From NCBI GenBank assembly GCA_012974475.1, contig JAAXQD010000039.1:1-14735 (forward strand): DNA of 14,735 nt. Reading direction: 5' to 3'. The stretch comes from Desulfobacterales bacterium. GTDB taxonomy: Bacteria; Desulfobacterota; Desulfobacteria; Desulfobacterales; UBA11574. A program made the translations under genes and the position numbers. Positions 1 through 7,505 of the stretch are shown here, in pieces (position 1 is the first letter of the stretch; each line of letters opens with the position of its first letter). Below the pieces are notes generated by a model that saw only the letters and a program-made list of their open reading frames with translations, had not been told where the DNA came from and ran no database searches.

Positions 1-1
1 C

Positions 2-103
2 GGCCAGGTTGGCGAGCAGTGCCAGCATGACACCTGTGTACATCGGATGACGGATATGGCGATAGATGCCATGCTCATGAAATGGCTCCCGGCCCCCTGC
101 CAT
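2..103 (-). pseudogene. Fragment of an isoprenylcysteine carboxyl methyltransferase / PEMT-like membrane methyltransferase
   Basis: Reading the minus strand from 103 down to 2 gives an open frame containing HGIYRHIRHPMYTG followed by the hydrophobic run VMLALLANLA. The GxYxxxRHPMY core is the SAM-binding signature of the ICMT/PEMT-type integral-membrane methyltransferases. In the family this motif is preceded by several transmembrane helices. Here the sequence upstream (positions above about 103) is the UPF0280 gene on the other strand, and no membrane segments are visible in that frame, so the 5' part of the gene is missing. The 3' part runs off the left edge of the window. The gene therefore seems cut off at its N-terminus, either by a real rearrangement or by an assembly join. 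The motif is clear; the pseudogene status is inference. Confidence 0.6.
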
Positions 104-777
104 CGGTTTTATTCCAAGAAACAGACCTGTATGTACAGGCGTTAAAACCCCTTGAGGATATAACCCGGGAACTGATCCTAAAGCATCGGGGATACATCGA
201 GAAGTATATAAAAACCCATCCCGAATTCCTTGATGCCCTGGAGCCGTGGCGTGACCGTGGCCCGGCGCCGGTCATCATTTGCGACATGGTGTCAGCAGGT
301 CAAAAGGCCGGCGTCGGCCCCATGGCGGCGGTGGCCGGTGCAATTGCCGAACATGTGGGCGCCGATCTGTTGAAATATACCGTTGAAGTGGTGGTGGAAA
401 ACGGGGGGGATATCTTTTTAAAGACCGACAATCCGGTGACCATGGGGATTTTTGCAGGTACATCTTCCTTGAGCATGCGCATGGGCCTCTGTATCAAATC
501 CAAAGAAAAACCTGTCGGCGTATGTACGTCATCCGGTACGGTCGGTCATTCGCTAAGTTTGGGAAAGGCGGATGCGATCTGCGTGGTATCCGATTCCTGC
601 TCTCTTGCGGATGCCGCTGCAACGTCCATCGGTAATCGCTTAAAATCCAAGGACCATATAGCATCTGCCATAGATTTCGGCAAGACGATAGAAGGCGTTA
701 ATGGAATTGTTGTGATCATCGATGAAGAGGTCGGCATGTGGGGTGATCTGGAAGTCGTCCCCCTGAACGTGCATTAG
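82..777 (+). CDS. UPF0280 family protein (ApbE-like fold), probably missing its N-terminus
   Basis: The 231-residue product is a recognisable UPF0280 protein of unknown biochemical function; as I recall, the family falls in the ApbE-like structural superfamily. Hallmark segments are HPEFLDALEP (46-55), AGVGPMAAVAGAIAE (76-90), VENGGDIFLKTD (105-116), CTSSGTVGHSLSLGKADA (148-165) and LADAAATSIGN (175-185). The C-terminus, GMWGDLEVVPL, is also typical. Family members usually carry about a dozen more residues (an F-x-V-T-V-like strand) before the ETDL motif. Here ETDL is already at residues 13-16 and the first 8 residues look unrelated. The ATG at 82 is the only ATG after the in-frame stop at 28 and has no Shine-Dalgarno sequence. 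The gene may be a fusion-truncated copy. Identity is fairly sure; whether it is functional is not. Confidence 0.8.
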   Translation: MAPGPLPSVLFQETDLYVQALKPLEDITRELILKHRGYIEKYIKTHPEFLDALEPWRDRGPAPVIICDMVSAGQKAGVGPMAAVAGAIAEHVGADLLKYTVEVVVENGGDIFLKTDNPVTMGIFAGTSSLSMRMGLCIKSKEKPVGVCTSSGTVGHSLSLGKADAICVVSDSCSLADAAATSIGNRLKSKDHIASAIDFGKTIEGVNGIVVIIDEEVGMWGDLEVVPLNVH

Positions 778-1033
778 TGTTGAAACGTCGAGGATGCTGC
801 AGAATTTTATGAAAACCGGTAAGAGCCCCTGAAGACCTTGAATACAAAAGGGTTTAATACATCCAGACCCTGTTATTTATGTGATGTCGGGGGTTAGAAA
901 AGGGTTGAGTTTTAAACTTAAAAAGGGTAGATAAAATGAATGTCGGGAATGCCTGTCAAAAATTGCCCATTGAAAAATAAATCCCAATTTTTGCGCATAC
1001 ATTACAAAACGGGCGGATATAGGAGTATATGAA

Positions 1034-1513
1034 ATGAAAACCATGTGGGCTCCGTGGCGCATTGAATATATTCTGGCCGATAAGGACGCGGGCTGTATTC
1101 TTTGCAAAGCGCTTTCAAATAAGGATAATCTAACCCTCTATACGGGGACGGAAACCATGGTGGTCATGAACAAATTTCCTTACATCAACGGTCATCTTCT
1201 GGTGTCTCCCATTCGACATATATCCACCCTGGACCAGCTGAGCAAAGAGGAAATGGGCATTCTGCTGGAAACCGTTGAAAAATCGGTGGGGATTCTGAAA
1301 AACGTAATGAACCCAGACGGTTTTAATGTGGGACTCAACTTGGGAAAAGTTGCCGGTGCCGGTGTTGAGGAACATCTTCATTTTCATGTGGTTCCCAGGT
1401 GGTTCGGCGACACCAATGCCCTCACGGTTTTTTCCGATGTCCGGGTAATTCCGGAACATTTATTGACCACTTACAATAAATTAAAGCCATCCTTTGATAA
1501 ATTAGACATATAG
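1034..1513 (+). CDS. HIT family hydrolase (Ap4A phosphorylase/hydrolase-like)
   Basis: This 159-residue cytoplasmic protein has the histidine-triad signature HLHFHVV (His114, His116, His118) followed by PRWFGDTN. In HIT enzymes the middle histidine attacks the alpha-phosphate of a nucleotide substrate, typically a dinucleoside polyphosphate or AMP conjugate. The start MWAPWR and the Cys pair CILC (21-24) are typical of the diadenosine-polyphosphate branch of bacterial HIT proteins; the cysteines may take part in a zinc site. NKFPYINGHLLVSPIRH (46-62) is the conserved beta-hairpin region. The ATG is supported by AGGAG at 1021-1025. The gene lies 256 bases after the UPF0280 gene and 23 bases before the LapA-like gene, with which it is probably co-transcribed. 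The exact substrate cannot be read from the sequence. Confidence 0.9.
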   Translation: MKTMWAPWRIEYILADKDAGCILCKALSNKDNLTLYTGTETMVVMNKFPYINGHLLVSPIRHISTLDQLSKEEMGILLETVEKSVGILKNVMNPDGFNVGLNLGKVAGAGVEEHLHFHVVPRWFGDTNALTVFSDVRVIPEHLLTTYNKLKPSFDKLDI

Positions 1514-1536
1514 GGCTGAAAATAAAGGAGAAAAAA

Positions 1537-1911
1537 ATGAAAAAATTTAAGATCGCTCTCGGAGTCATCATTGTCGGTTTTTTCGCAATTATCTTTTTTT
1601 CGAATAAAGATTATTTCATGGCCAAACAAGGCCTTAAAATCGATCTCCTGGTGGGGGACCCCTATCATCTAAAGGATCTGCCCAATGCCTTCTATTTTCT
1701 TATTTTCTTTCTTGTCGGGTTCCTGATCGCCTATTTTACCAGCCTTTTTGACCGGTTTAAATCAAAGAAAAAGATCAAAACGTTAAATACAGCAGCCACC
1801 GATCAGTTGAAAGAAATCTCGGCACTTAAAAAAGAAGTGGAATCCTTAAAGGGCCCGGGTTACGGCTATTCTAAACCGCCCGAGGAACAGGATGCGATGA
1901 GCACCGCATAA
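1537..1911 (+). CDS. LapA-domain-like small inner-membrane protein
   Basis: The product has 124 residues and two hydrophobic helices (about 6-22 and 50-70). They are separated by a short loop with QGLKIDLLVG, and the protein ends in a charged, coiled-coil-like tail (about 76-105). This layout, including the phrase 'DLPNAFYFLIFFLVGFLIAYF', matches the LapA/DUF1049 family; in E. coli, LapA works with LapB in controlling lipopolysaccharide assembly. The C-terminal GPGYGYSKPPEEQ is low-complexity and not part of the core. The ATG is preceded by AAAGGAG with good spacing. The gene follows the HIT gene by 23 bases. Family assignment rests on topology and short motifs, so it is moderately sure; a role in envelope assembly is inferred from the family only. 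Confidence 0.7.
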   Translation: MKKFKIALGVIIVGFFAIIFFSNKDYFMAKQGLKIDLLVGDPYHLKDLPNAFYFLIFFLVGFLIAYFTSLFDRFKSKKKIKTLNTAATDQLKEISALKKEVESLKGPGYGYSKPPEEQDAMSTA

Positions 1912-2114
1912 GACGCTCGAAGGATAAATGTATTATTTTTTCTTTGTTCCCGAACGCCTTCGTGGCAGAATGAAAAAAGTTTTCCCGTTAAGGAATGAAG
2001 GTCAAAACCAAGAAACGAATTCGAATCCGCCGGGTGGCAATATAACCGGTAGACCCTGAAAATACTGAATAACATCAATGGCAGCTTCCCAAGTTTCATG
2101 ATCGTTTGAGCCGT

Positions 2115-4745
2115 ATGCGTCGTTCTAAAACAACCCCCATGATAAAACAGTATCTATCCATCAAGGAAAGATATGCCGATGCGATACTTTTTTACAGGAT
2201 GGGAGATTTTTATGAGATGTTCTTTGAAGATGCCGAAGTTGCCTCCCGGATCCTAGAAATCACCTTAACCTCCAGAAACAAGAAAGATGAATTCCCCATC
2301 CCCATGTGCGGTGTGCCGTATCGCGCCGTACAAGGATACATCGCCCGCCTGATCAACCAAGGTTACAAAGTTGCAATATGCGATCAAATCGAAGACCCTG
2401 CCCTGGCAAAAGGTCTGGTAAAAAGGGATGTTGTTCGTGTCATCACTCCGGGAATGATCCTCGACGATGAATTGTTGGATGAAAAGTCAGACAATTATGT
2501 CCTCGCCGTCGCCTGTGAAAAAAATACTGTGGGACTCAGCTATCTGGATATTTCAACCGGAAACTTTCGGGTGTCCGAATCTTCAGATTTGGATGCAGTG
2601 GTCGATGAGGTCTTTCGCATCTCACCCAGTGAAGTTCTTCTTCCGGAGTCATCAAAAAGCGACCGGATTTTTTCAGCGATTATCAGCGCGTTGTCGGAGA
2701 GGCCCGTCACCTTTTTAACCGACAGAGCATTTGACTACAGCGGGGGGCGTGAACGGCTGATGGATCAATTCAAAACCCTTTCCCTCGAAGGGTTTGGCTG
2801 TGAACATTTAAAAGCCGGTGTTCGCGCCGCAGGCGCCCTCGTTTTTTACATAAGGGAGACCCAGAAACAAAAGATCGAGCATTTATCAAAGATCGAAACA
2901 TATTCCCTGGGCAATTCCCTTGTTATCGACGAAATCAGTTTCCGCAACCTTGAAATTATCAAAAATATCCGTACAGGTTCCAGACAGGGGACCCTCATTG
3001 GCATCATGGATCGGACGGTGACGGCCATGGGGGGAAGGCTCCTGAAGCGGTGGGTCCGATATCCGTTGATGGAAATATCCGAAATACGGCTTCGGCAGGA
3101 TGCAGTGGAAGAAGCAAAGGACAATATACCGGTCCGGCGGGATATCAGAGATCACTTGAAATCGGTTTATGATCTTGAACGTCTCGGAAGTAAGATCGCC
3201 ATGGGGCATTCAAATGCCAGAGATCTCGGTGCGCTGAAGCGTTCCTTGAACAGCCTCCCGGATATATGGGCCGTGCTTTCGAAATTTAAAGCCACCCTTA
3301 TCAACTCCGGTCAGAATATCGATGGCCTCGGCGAGTTGGCCGCTCTGATTGAAAAAGCCATCCGCGAAGATGCACCGCCAACCATCAATGAAGGCGGTAT
3401 TATCAAAACCGGCTTCAACGCTCAACTGGATGAGTTGATTTTAATCAGCCGGGACGGGAAAAAATGGCTGGCCGAGCTCGAGGCCAGGGAGAAAGAATCC
3501 ACCGGCATAAACACCCTTAAAGTAAGGTACAATAAGGTTTTCGGTTACTTTATCGAAGTGCCGAAAACACGTTCGAAAGCGGTTCCAGTGCATTATGTGC
3601 GTAAACAGACGCTGGTCAATGCAGAGCGTTACATCACGGACGAGCTGAAAAATTTTGAAGTAAAGGTCCTGGGTGCAGAAGACCAAAGGGCTGGCCTTGA
3701 ATACCAGATATTCAACGAGATTAAAGATGCGGTTGTCGACAACAACACGGACATTCAAGGGGTGGCGCATTTTTTGGCCAGACTCGACTGCCTGTTGAAT
3801 TTGGCTGAGATCGCCGATCAAAACGATTACCACAGGCCCGAATTTAATGCCGAGGGCTTCATCCGGATCGAAGACGGGCGACACCCGGTGGTGGAGAAAA
3901 TGATTGCCGGCGAGCGTTTCGTGCCGAATACGATCCGGATGGACAATACAGAAAATCAGATACTCATCATTACCGGACCCAATATGGCGGGCAAGTCGAC
4001 GGTGCTGCGTCAGGTGGCCCTCATGGTCCTTATGGCCCAGATGGGTTCTTTTATTCCTGCCGCCAAAGCTTCAATCGGTTCTACGGACAGAATATTTACA
4101 CGTGTGGGGGCTCTGGACAACCTCTCCCAAGGACAGAGCACATTTATGGTGGAAATGCAAGAAACCGCAAATATTTTAAACAGTGCAACGTCCCGGAGCC
4201 TCGTTATAATGGATGAGATCGGGCGGGGGACCAGTACCTTCGACGGCCTCAGTATTGCATGGGCGGTTGCGGAATACCTCCATGACTTAAATGATGTCGG
4301 CGTTAAAACCCTTTTTGCGACGCATTATCATGAATTAACGGAACTGGCTCGTTTGAAGGATCGGATCAAAAATTACAACATTGCGGTCAAGGAATGGAAT
4401 GATGAAATTATTTTCTTGCGAAAACTGGTGGAAGGGAGCACCAATAGGAGTTATGGGATACAGGTCGCCCGCTTAGCAGGGGTTCCGAATACCGTGATCC
4501 AACGGGCGAAGAAGATTCTGTACGATATCGAAAATGATGAACATGGCTTGAAAGCACTGCCGGCCATTTGTGACGGCGAAAAAATTTCGAAAAAAGGACA
4601 TGTGCAGCTCAATCTTTTTTCAAAAATGGATCATTTTATCATTGAGAAACTTCAAAAAATGGATCTTTCGAAAATGACCCCCTTGGATGCTTTAAATTAT
4701 CTGAACGAACTTCAGGAAAAGGCCAAAACCATTGTTATTGGATAG
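2115..4745 (+). CDS. mutS: DNA mismatch repair protein MutS
   Basis: MutS recognises base mispairs and small loops and recruits MutL. The N-terminal mismatch-binding motif GDFYEMFFEDA is present; the wedging Phe32 and Glu34 (numbering from ATG 2115) correspond to the Phe-x-Glu pair of E. coli MutS. The C-terminal ATPase has the Walker A GPNMAGKST (621-629), the DNLSQGQSTFMVEM segment, the Walker B LVIMDEIGRGTSTFDG (Asp700-Glu701) and the ATHYHELTEL switch. The C-terminus carries the helix-turn-helix dimer region and a short QLNLF motif before the last helix. Length (876 residues) is normal for full-length MutS. The start is uncertain: an in-frame TTG at 2106 adds three residues, and neither start has a clear Shine-Dalgarno sequence. 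The gene overlaps the next gene at its 3' end. Confidence 0.96.
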   Translation: MRRSKTTPMIKQYLSIKERYADAILFYRMGDFYEMFFEDAEVASRILEITLTSRNKKDEFPIPMCGVPYRAVQGYIARLINQGYKVAICDQIEDPALAKGLVKRDVVRVITPGMILDDELLDEKSDNYVLAVACEKNTVGLSYLDISTGNFRVSESSDLDAVVDEVFRISPSEVLLPESSKSDRIFSAIISALSERPVTFLTDRAFDYSGGRERLMDQFKTLSLEGFGCEHLKAGVRAAGALVFYIRETQKQKIEHLSKIETYSLGNSLVIDEISFRNLEIIKNIRTGSRQGTLIGIMDRTVTAMGGRLLKRWVRYPLMEISEIRLRQDAVEEAKDNIPVRRDIRDHLKSVYDLERLGSKIAMGHSNARDLGALKRSLNSLPDIWAVLSKFKATLINSGQNIDGLGELAALIEKAIREDAPPTINEGGIIKTGFNAQLDELILISRDGKKWLAELEAREKESTGINTLKVRYNKVFGYFIEVPKTRSKAVPVHYVRKQTLVNAERYITDELKNFEVKVLGAEDQRAGLEYQIFNEIKDAVVDNNTDIQGVAHFLARLDCLLNLAEIADQNDYHRPEFNAEGFIRIEDGRHPVVEKMIAGERFVPNTIRMDNTENQILIITGPNMAGKSTVLRQVALMVLMAQMGSFIPAAKASIGSTDRIFTRVGALDNLSQGQSTFMVEMQETANILNSATSRSLVIMDEIGRGTSTFDGLSIAWAVAEYLHDLNDVGVKTLFATHYHELTELARLKDRIKNYNIAVKEWNDEIIFLRKLVEGSTNRSYGIQVARLAGVPNTVIQRAKKILYDIENDEHGLKALPAICDGEKISKKGHVQLNLFSKMDHFIIEKLQKMDLSKMTPLDALNYLNELQEKAKTIVIG

Positions 4746-6432
4746 ATTAAAATTAATTTTACCCTATATCCTCATCGGCTGTATGCTTTCCATAACCGGG
4801 CAGCAGGTGTCCTTTGCAGCCACTTCAAAAGACACATACCACCAGGCTGAAGCCTGCTATAAAAAACTTCGCCACAGCCCCAAAAAACAGAAATACCGGG
4901 AGAACTGGCTCCTCTGTATCGAAAAGTTCAAAGCGGTTTACCGGCACAACCCTTCAGGTTCGTGGGCCCCTGCAGGACTTTATATGGCCGGCGTTTTGTA
5001 TGAAGAACTGTATGGGCGATCATTCAAAACGTCTGATAAAGAAAACGCTTTTAAGGTGTACGATCTTCTTATAAAACGTTATCCAAAAAGCAAATACCGG
5101 CAAAAAGCTGAAAATGCCAAACGCCGGAAAGCCTTGAAAAAGACCCCGAAAACGACGTCCCCAAAAGTCATACCTGAAAAAAACGATGCCCGGGCTTCGG
5201 TGGACAGTATTGAAACGGAGATCAAAGCATCTTCTACTCAAGACCTGAATACAAAGGAATCAGACCCGGGCAAAGCCGGGAACGTCGAAATTGTCGGACT
5301 GCGGTACTGGTCCAATCCGAACTACACCCGTGTGGTCATCGATGCAGATAATGAACTATCCTACGCCCACAGACTTCTAAAAAAAGACACATCCATCAAC
5401 AAACCCCAACGTCTTTATGTCGATTTAAACAACAGCAGACTGGGAAAAGACATTAAAAAACACATTCTCATCGATGACAATCTGCTCATGGATACGCGTG
5501 CCGGACAGTTCTCCTCGAATCAGGTCCGGGTGGTTGTTGATATCAAGTCCTTTAAAACGTATAAAATCTTTTCCCTCAAAAACCCCTTCAGGATCGTCAT
5601 CGATGTATGGGGAAAGGATCCAAGACCCACCCCATCGGTGGTAATAACGGATAAAAAGGGGGATAAGATTCCGGCCGGCGCTTTGGCCAAACAGCTTTCC
5701 CTGGGCGTAAGACGCATTGTGATCGATCCGGGTCACGGGGGTCGGGATTATGGTGCGCCGGGTTATTTGAAAGGGGTTTATGAAAAAAATATTTCCCTGA
5801 AAGTTGCCAGACGCCTTGCCAATAAGATTCGCAAAAAGCTGAACTGTGAGGTGATCATGACCCGCAACAGCGACCGCAACCTTTCCCTGGAGGAGCGAAC
5901 CGCCATCGCAAATACAAAAAATGCGGATCTTTTTATTTCCATACACACCAATGCTTCCAGGGACCGACGGGCCTACGGGATCGAAACATTTTTCCTGAAT
6001 CTGGCCACAGACAATGATGCCATTTTGGTGGCTGCCAGAGAAAATGCCACGTCAACCAAAAATATCAGCGACCTTCAATCCATTTTAAGCGATCTCATGC
6101 AGAACGCAAAAATCAATGAATCAAGCCGCCTGGCGGGACATGTTCAGGGATCGTTGAAGGATCATTTGAGAAAGTACTACAGCAGAATAAAGAGTAAGGG
6201 CGTAAAACAGGCGCCGTTTTATGTTCTTTTGGGAGCCCAGATGCCGGCCATACTCATAGAGACCAGTTTTATCAGCAATTCTAGAGAATGCAAAAGACTC
6301 GTCAATCAAAAATATCAGGATCGAATGTGCGATGCCATCGTCAGAGGCATTCAGGCGTATATCAGGGAAACAAATCCCACCGCATTCATGGAAGTGAACC
6401 CAATAAAAGATTCGGGAAAATACGGAGGTTAA
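4732..6432 (+). CDS. N-acetylmuramoyl-L-alanine amidase with TPR-like and AMIN regions (AmiC type)
   Basis: This exported enzyme should cleave the bond between N-acetylmuramic acid and the stem peptide, as in septal peptidoglycan splitting. Residues 1-29 form a signal peptide ending near SFA-A. Residues 34-130 are helical and TPR-like (including 'FKAVYRHNPSGSWAPAGLYM'), followed by a Lys-rich linker. Residues 184-294 form an AMIN domain, which targets such enzymes to envelope sites. From 328 comes the Amidase_3 domain, with zinc ligands His335 (DPGHGG), Glu351 (YEKN) and His405 (SIHTNAS), and catalytic Glu510 (LIETSF). All four are intact. The best start is TTG at 4732 (or TTG 4738), with AGGAAAAGG at 4714-4722. 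It lies inside the end of mutS, suggesting translational coupling; an ATG at 4783 would destroy the signal peptide. Confidence 0.92.
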   Translation: MLLDRLKLILPYILIGCMLSITGQQVSFAATSKDTYHQAEACYKKLRHSPKKQKYRENWLLCIEKFKAVYRHNPSGSWAPAGLYMAGVLYEELYGRSFKTSDKENAFKVYDLLIKRYPKSKYRQKAENAKRRKALKKTPKTTSPKVIPEKNDARASVDSIETEIKASSTQDLNTKESDPGKAGNVEIVGLRYWSNPNYTRVVIDADNELSYAHRLLKKDTSINKPQRLYVDLNNSRLGKDIKKHILIDDNLLMDTRAGQFSSNQVRVVVDIKSFKTYKIFSLKNPFRIVIDVWGKDPRPTPSVVITDKKGDKIPAGALAKQLSLGVRRIVIDPGHGGRDYGAPGYLKGVYEKNISLKVARRLANKIRKKLNCEVIMTRNSDRNLSLEERTAIANTKNADLFISIHTNASRDRRAYGIETFFLNLATDNDAILVAARENATSTKNISDLQSILSDLMQNAKINESSRLAGHVQGSLKDHLRKYYSRIKSKGVKQAPFYVLLGAQMPAILIETSFISNSRECKRLVNQKYQDRMCDAIVRGIQAYIRETNPTAFMEVNPIKDSGKYGG

Positions 6433-6435
6433 ACT

Positions 6436-7227
6436 ATGGTGTACGACAACATTATTTTTAAAGTGGAAAAAGGGGTTGCAACGATTACGTTCAACAGGCC
6501 CGAAGTATTGAATGCATTGAACGAAGCATCGCTTCAAGAGTTTTCAAATGCCCTTGACGCGGTTGCTTCAGACGAAGACATCCGGGTCCTTGTCCTTACC
6601 GGCGCCGGAGAAAAGTCTTTTGTTGCCGGTGCGGATATCACGGAATTTCTTAGGTTCAACGTCCTTAAAGCCAAACTCTTTTCCGAAACGGGACATACAC
6701 TGGTCCATAGACTCCAAGAATTGTCGATACCTGTTATTGCGGCGGTAAACGGCTTTGCTCTGGGGGGCGGATGTGAGATTGTTCTTGGGTGTGATTTTAT
6801 CTACGCCTCTGAAAACGCCATGTTCGGACTGCCGGAAATCAATCTTGGCATTATTCCCGGATTCGGCGGCACCCAGCGGTTGCCCAGATTGGTCGGTAAG
6901 AACATGGCCAAAGAAATGATATTCACCGGGAAAATGATTTCCGCAGCCGAAGCCCATACGGTGGGGCTGGTCAACACGGTCTGCTCTCAGGACCAGCTCA
7001 TGAGTGAAGTGATGAAGACCGCAGCAGCCATGGCGTCAAAGGGAAAGGCGTCACTGCGTGCGGCAAAACAGGCCATCAACAGCGGTATGGATGTAGACCT
7101 CAAGACAGGCTGCAGAATAGAAATTGATGCCTTCGCCATCTGCCTGTCGAGCTCCGACGCAAAGGAAGGAACAGAGGCGTTTCTCGAAAAACGGAAAGCA
7201 AACTTCAAGGGGACTTTACAAGAATAA
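6436..7227 (+). CDS. Enoyl-CoA hydratase / crotonase family protein
   Basis: The 263-residue protein is a standard-length crotonase that should hydrate short-chain trans-2-enoyl-CoA to 3-hydroxyacyl-CoA. The oxyanion-hole segment FVAGADI (62-68) and ALGGGCE (108-114) are present, together with both catalytic glutamates: Glu114 in GGGCE and Glu134 in GLPEINLG. The GIIPGFGGTQRLPRLVG segment (138-154) and the C-terminal EGTEAFLEKRKANF trimerisation helix are typical. The ATG is preceded by GGAGG at 6424-6428. It lies 3 bases after the amidase stop, so it is probably the last gene of the mutS-amidase unit. The substrate chain length cannot be fixed from sequence; Crt-type 3-hydroxybutyryl-CoA dehydratase is the likeliest. 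No metabolic partner lies directly beside it, although the paaK operon begins 370 bases downstream. Confidence 0.9.
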   Translation: MVYDNIIFKVEKGVATITFNRPEVLNALNEASLQEFSNALDAVASDEDIRVLVLTGAGEKSFVAGADITEFLRFNVLKAKLFSETGHTLVHRLQELSIPVIAAVNGFALGGGCEIVLGCDFIYASENAMFGLPEINLGIIPGFGGTQRLPRLVGKNMAKEMIFTGKMISAAEAHTVGLVNTVCSQDQLMSEVMKTAAAMASKGKASLRAAKQAINSGMDVDLKTGCRIEIDAFAICLSSSDAKEGTEAFLEKRKANFKGTLQE

Positions 7228-7237
7228 ATCTTTTTCC

Positions 7238-7266
7238 TTGACATAATTTCATGAATCCATTATAGC
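7238..7266 (+). promoter_or_regulatory. Candidate sigma-70 promoter for the paaK leader
   Basis: A perfect -35 hexamer TTGACA (7238-7243) is followed by a 17-base spacer and TATAGC (7261-7266), which matches four of six -10 positions. Transcription would start near 7273. A second, perfect TATAAT lies at 7289-7294 but has no good -35 hexamer at the right distance. The site starts just after the stop of the enoyl-CoA hydratase gene and points at the leader ORF and paaK, leaving a leader of about 325 bases. Confidence 0.5.
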
Positions 7267-7373
7267 TCCCTTCAAGCTAATATGGCTTTATAATAAAAAT
7301 CTTAAGGGTTTAATACGTGCGGTTTCGATTTTTCTACTTTGGTTTTTTTAGGTTTTTGGGTGGCTTCTTTTTT

Positions 7374-7379
7374 AGGAAG
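7374..7379 (+). promoter_or_regulatory. Shine-Dalgarno sequence of the leader ORF
   Basis: AGGAAG sits 7 bases before the ATG at 7387, a normal ribosome-binding spacing. It matters because it supports real translation of the short aromatic-rich leader ORF, which would otherwise look like noise. Confidence 0.5.
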
Positions 7380-7386
7380 TCTATTC

Positions 7387-7485
7387 ATGGGCCGGCAAGG
7401 TAGAAAACGACCAACTTGTTCAAAAACCATGGGTAGACAGAAAAAAAGAAACCCATGGTTTTCTTTTTATAGGCCGTGGGTTTAA
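7387..7485 (+). CDS. Putative aromatic-rich leader peptide of the paaK operon
   Basis: This 32-codon ORF starts at an ATG with AGGAAG 7 bases upstream and stops at the TAA at 7483-7485. Its N-terminal two thirds are basic (many Arg and Lys). Its end reads NPWFSFYRPWV, so residues 24-31 contain Trp, Phe, Phe, Tyr and Trp: five aromatic residues in eight, covering all three aromatic amino acids. The Trp31 codon and the stop lie inside the left arm and loop of the terminator at 7471-7502. Clustered codons for the amino acids tied to the downstream genes, placed against a terminator, are the hallmark of attenuation leaders such as trpL, pheL and tnaC. An internal ATG at 7429 would give an 18-residue version. 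That it is a regulatory peptide is inference; part of the Phe richness could come from T-rich DNA. Confidence 0.5.
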   Translation: MGRQGRKRPTCSKTMGRQKKRNPWFSFYRPWV

Positions 7486-7502
7486 AACCCGCGGCCTTTT
7501 TT
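7423..7502 (+). promoter_or_regulatory. Candidate ribosome-dependent transcription attenuator upstream of paaK
   Basis: Four segments can pair in alternative ways. Segments 1 and 2 are AAAACCATGGG (7423-7433) and CCCATGGTTTT (7452-7462), a perfect 11-bp hairpin. Segments 3 and 4 form the terminator (7471-7497). Segment 2 can instead pair with segment 3: AAACCCATGG (7449-7458) with CCGTGGGTTT (7474-7483), 10 bp with one G-U wobble. That pairing would block the terminator. The leader ORF runs through segments 1 to 3, so ribosome position would decide which pairing forms. Tandem simple terminators remain an alternative explanation. Confidence 0.45.
7471..7502 (+). terminator. Intrinsic terminator before paaK
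   Basis: AGGCCGTGGG and CCCGCGGCCT (7471-7480 and 7488-7497) pair fully, with one G-U wobble, around a TTTAAAA loop whose ends can extend the stem. A run of six T follows. This is a strong Rho-independent terminator. It lies about 245 bases after the enoyl-CoA hydratase stop and 96 bases before the paaK start, so it could end the upstream unit, attenuate the paaK leader transcript, or both. Confidence 0.88.
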
Positions 7503-7505
7503 GTT

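Noticed and set aside
905..933. Possible promoter TTGAGT-N17-TAGATA upstream of the HIT gene.
   Set aside because: The -10 matches only three of six positions and better -10 strings are badly spaced, so it is too weak to list as a feature.
1918..1962. Inverted repeat CGAAGG/CCTTCG after the LapA-like gene as a terminator.
   Set aside because: The stem is only 6 bp with a loop of over 30 bases, and no T-run follows it.
2018..2040. A TTCGAATCC string before mutS that resembles a tRNA T-loop.
   Set aside because: The flanking bases do not form a T stem, and no acceptor, D or anticodon arm can be found around it.
848..7316. A shared 13-mer, AAGGGTTTAATAC, at 848-860 and 7304-7316, both in intergenic DNA.
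   Set aside because: In a window of this size one or two 13-base matches are expected by chance, and the flanks do not match.
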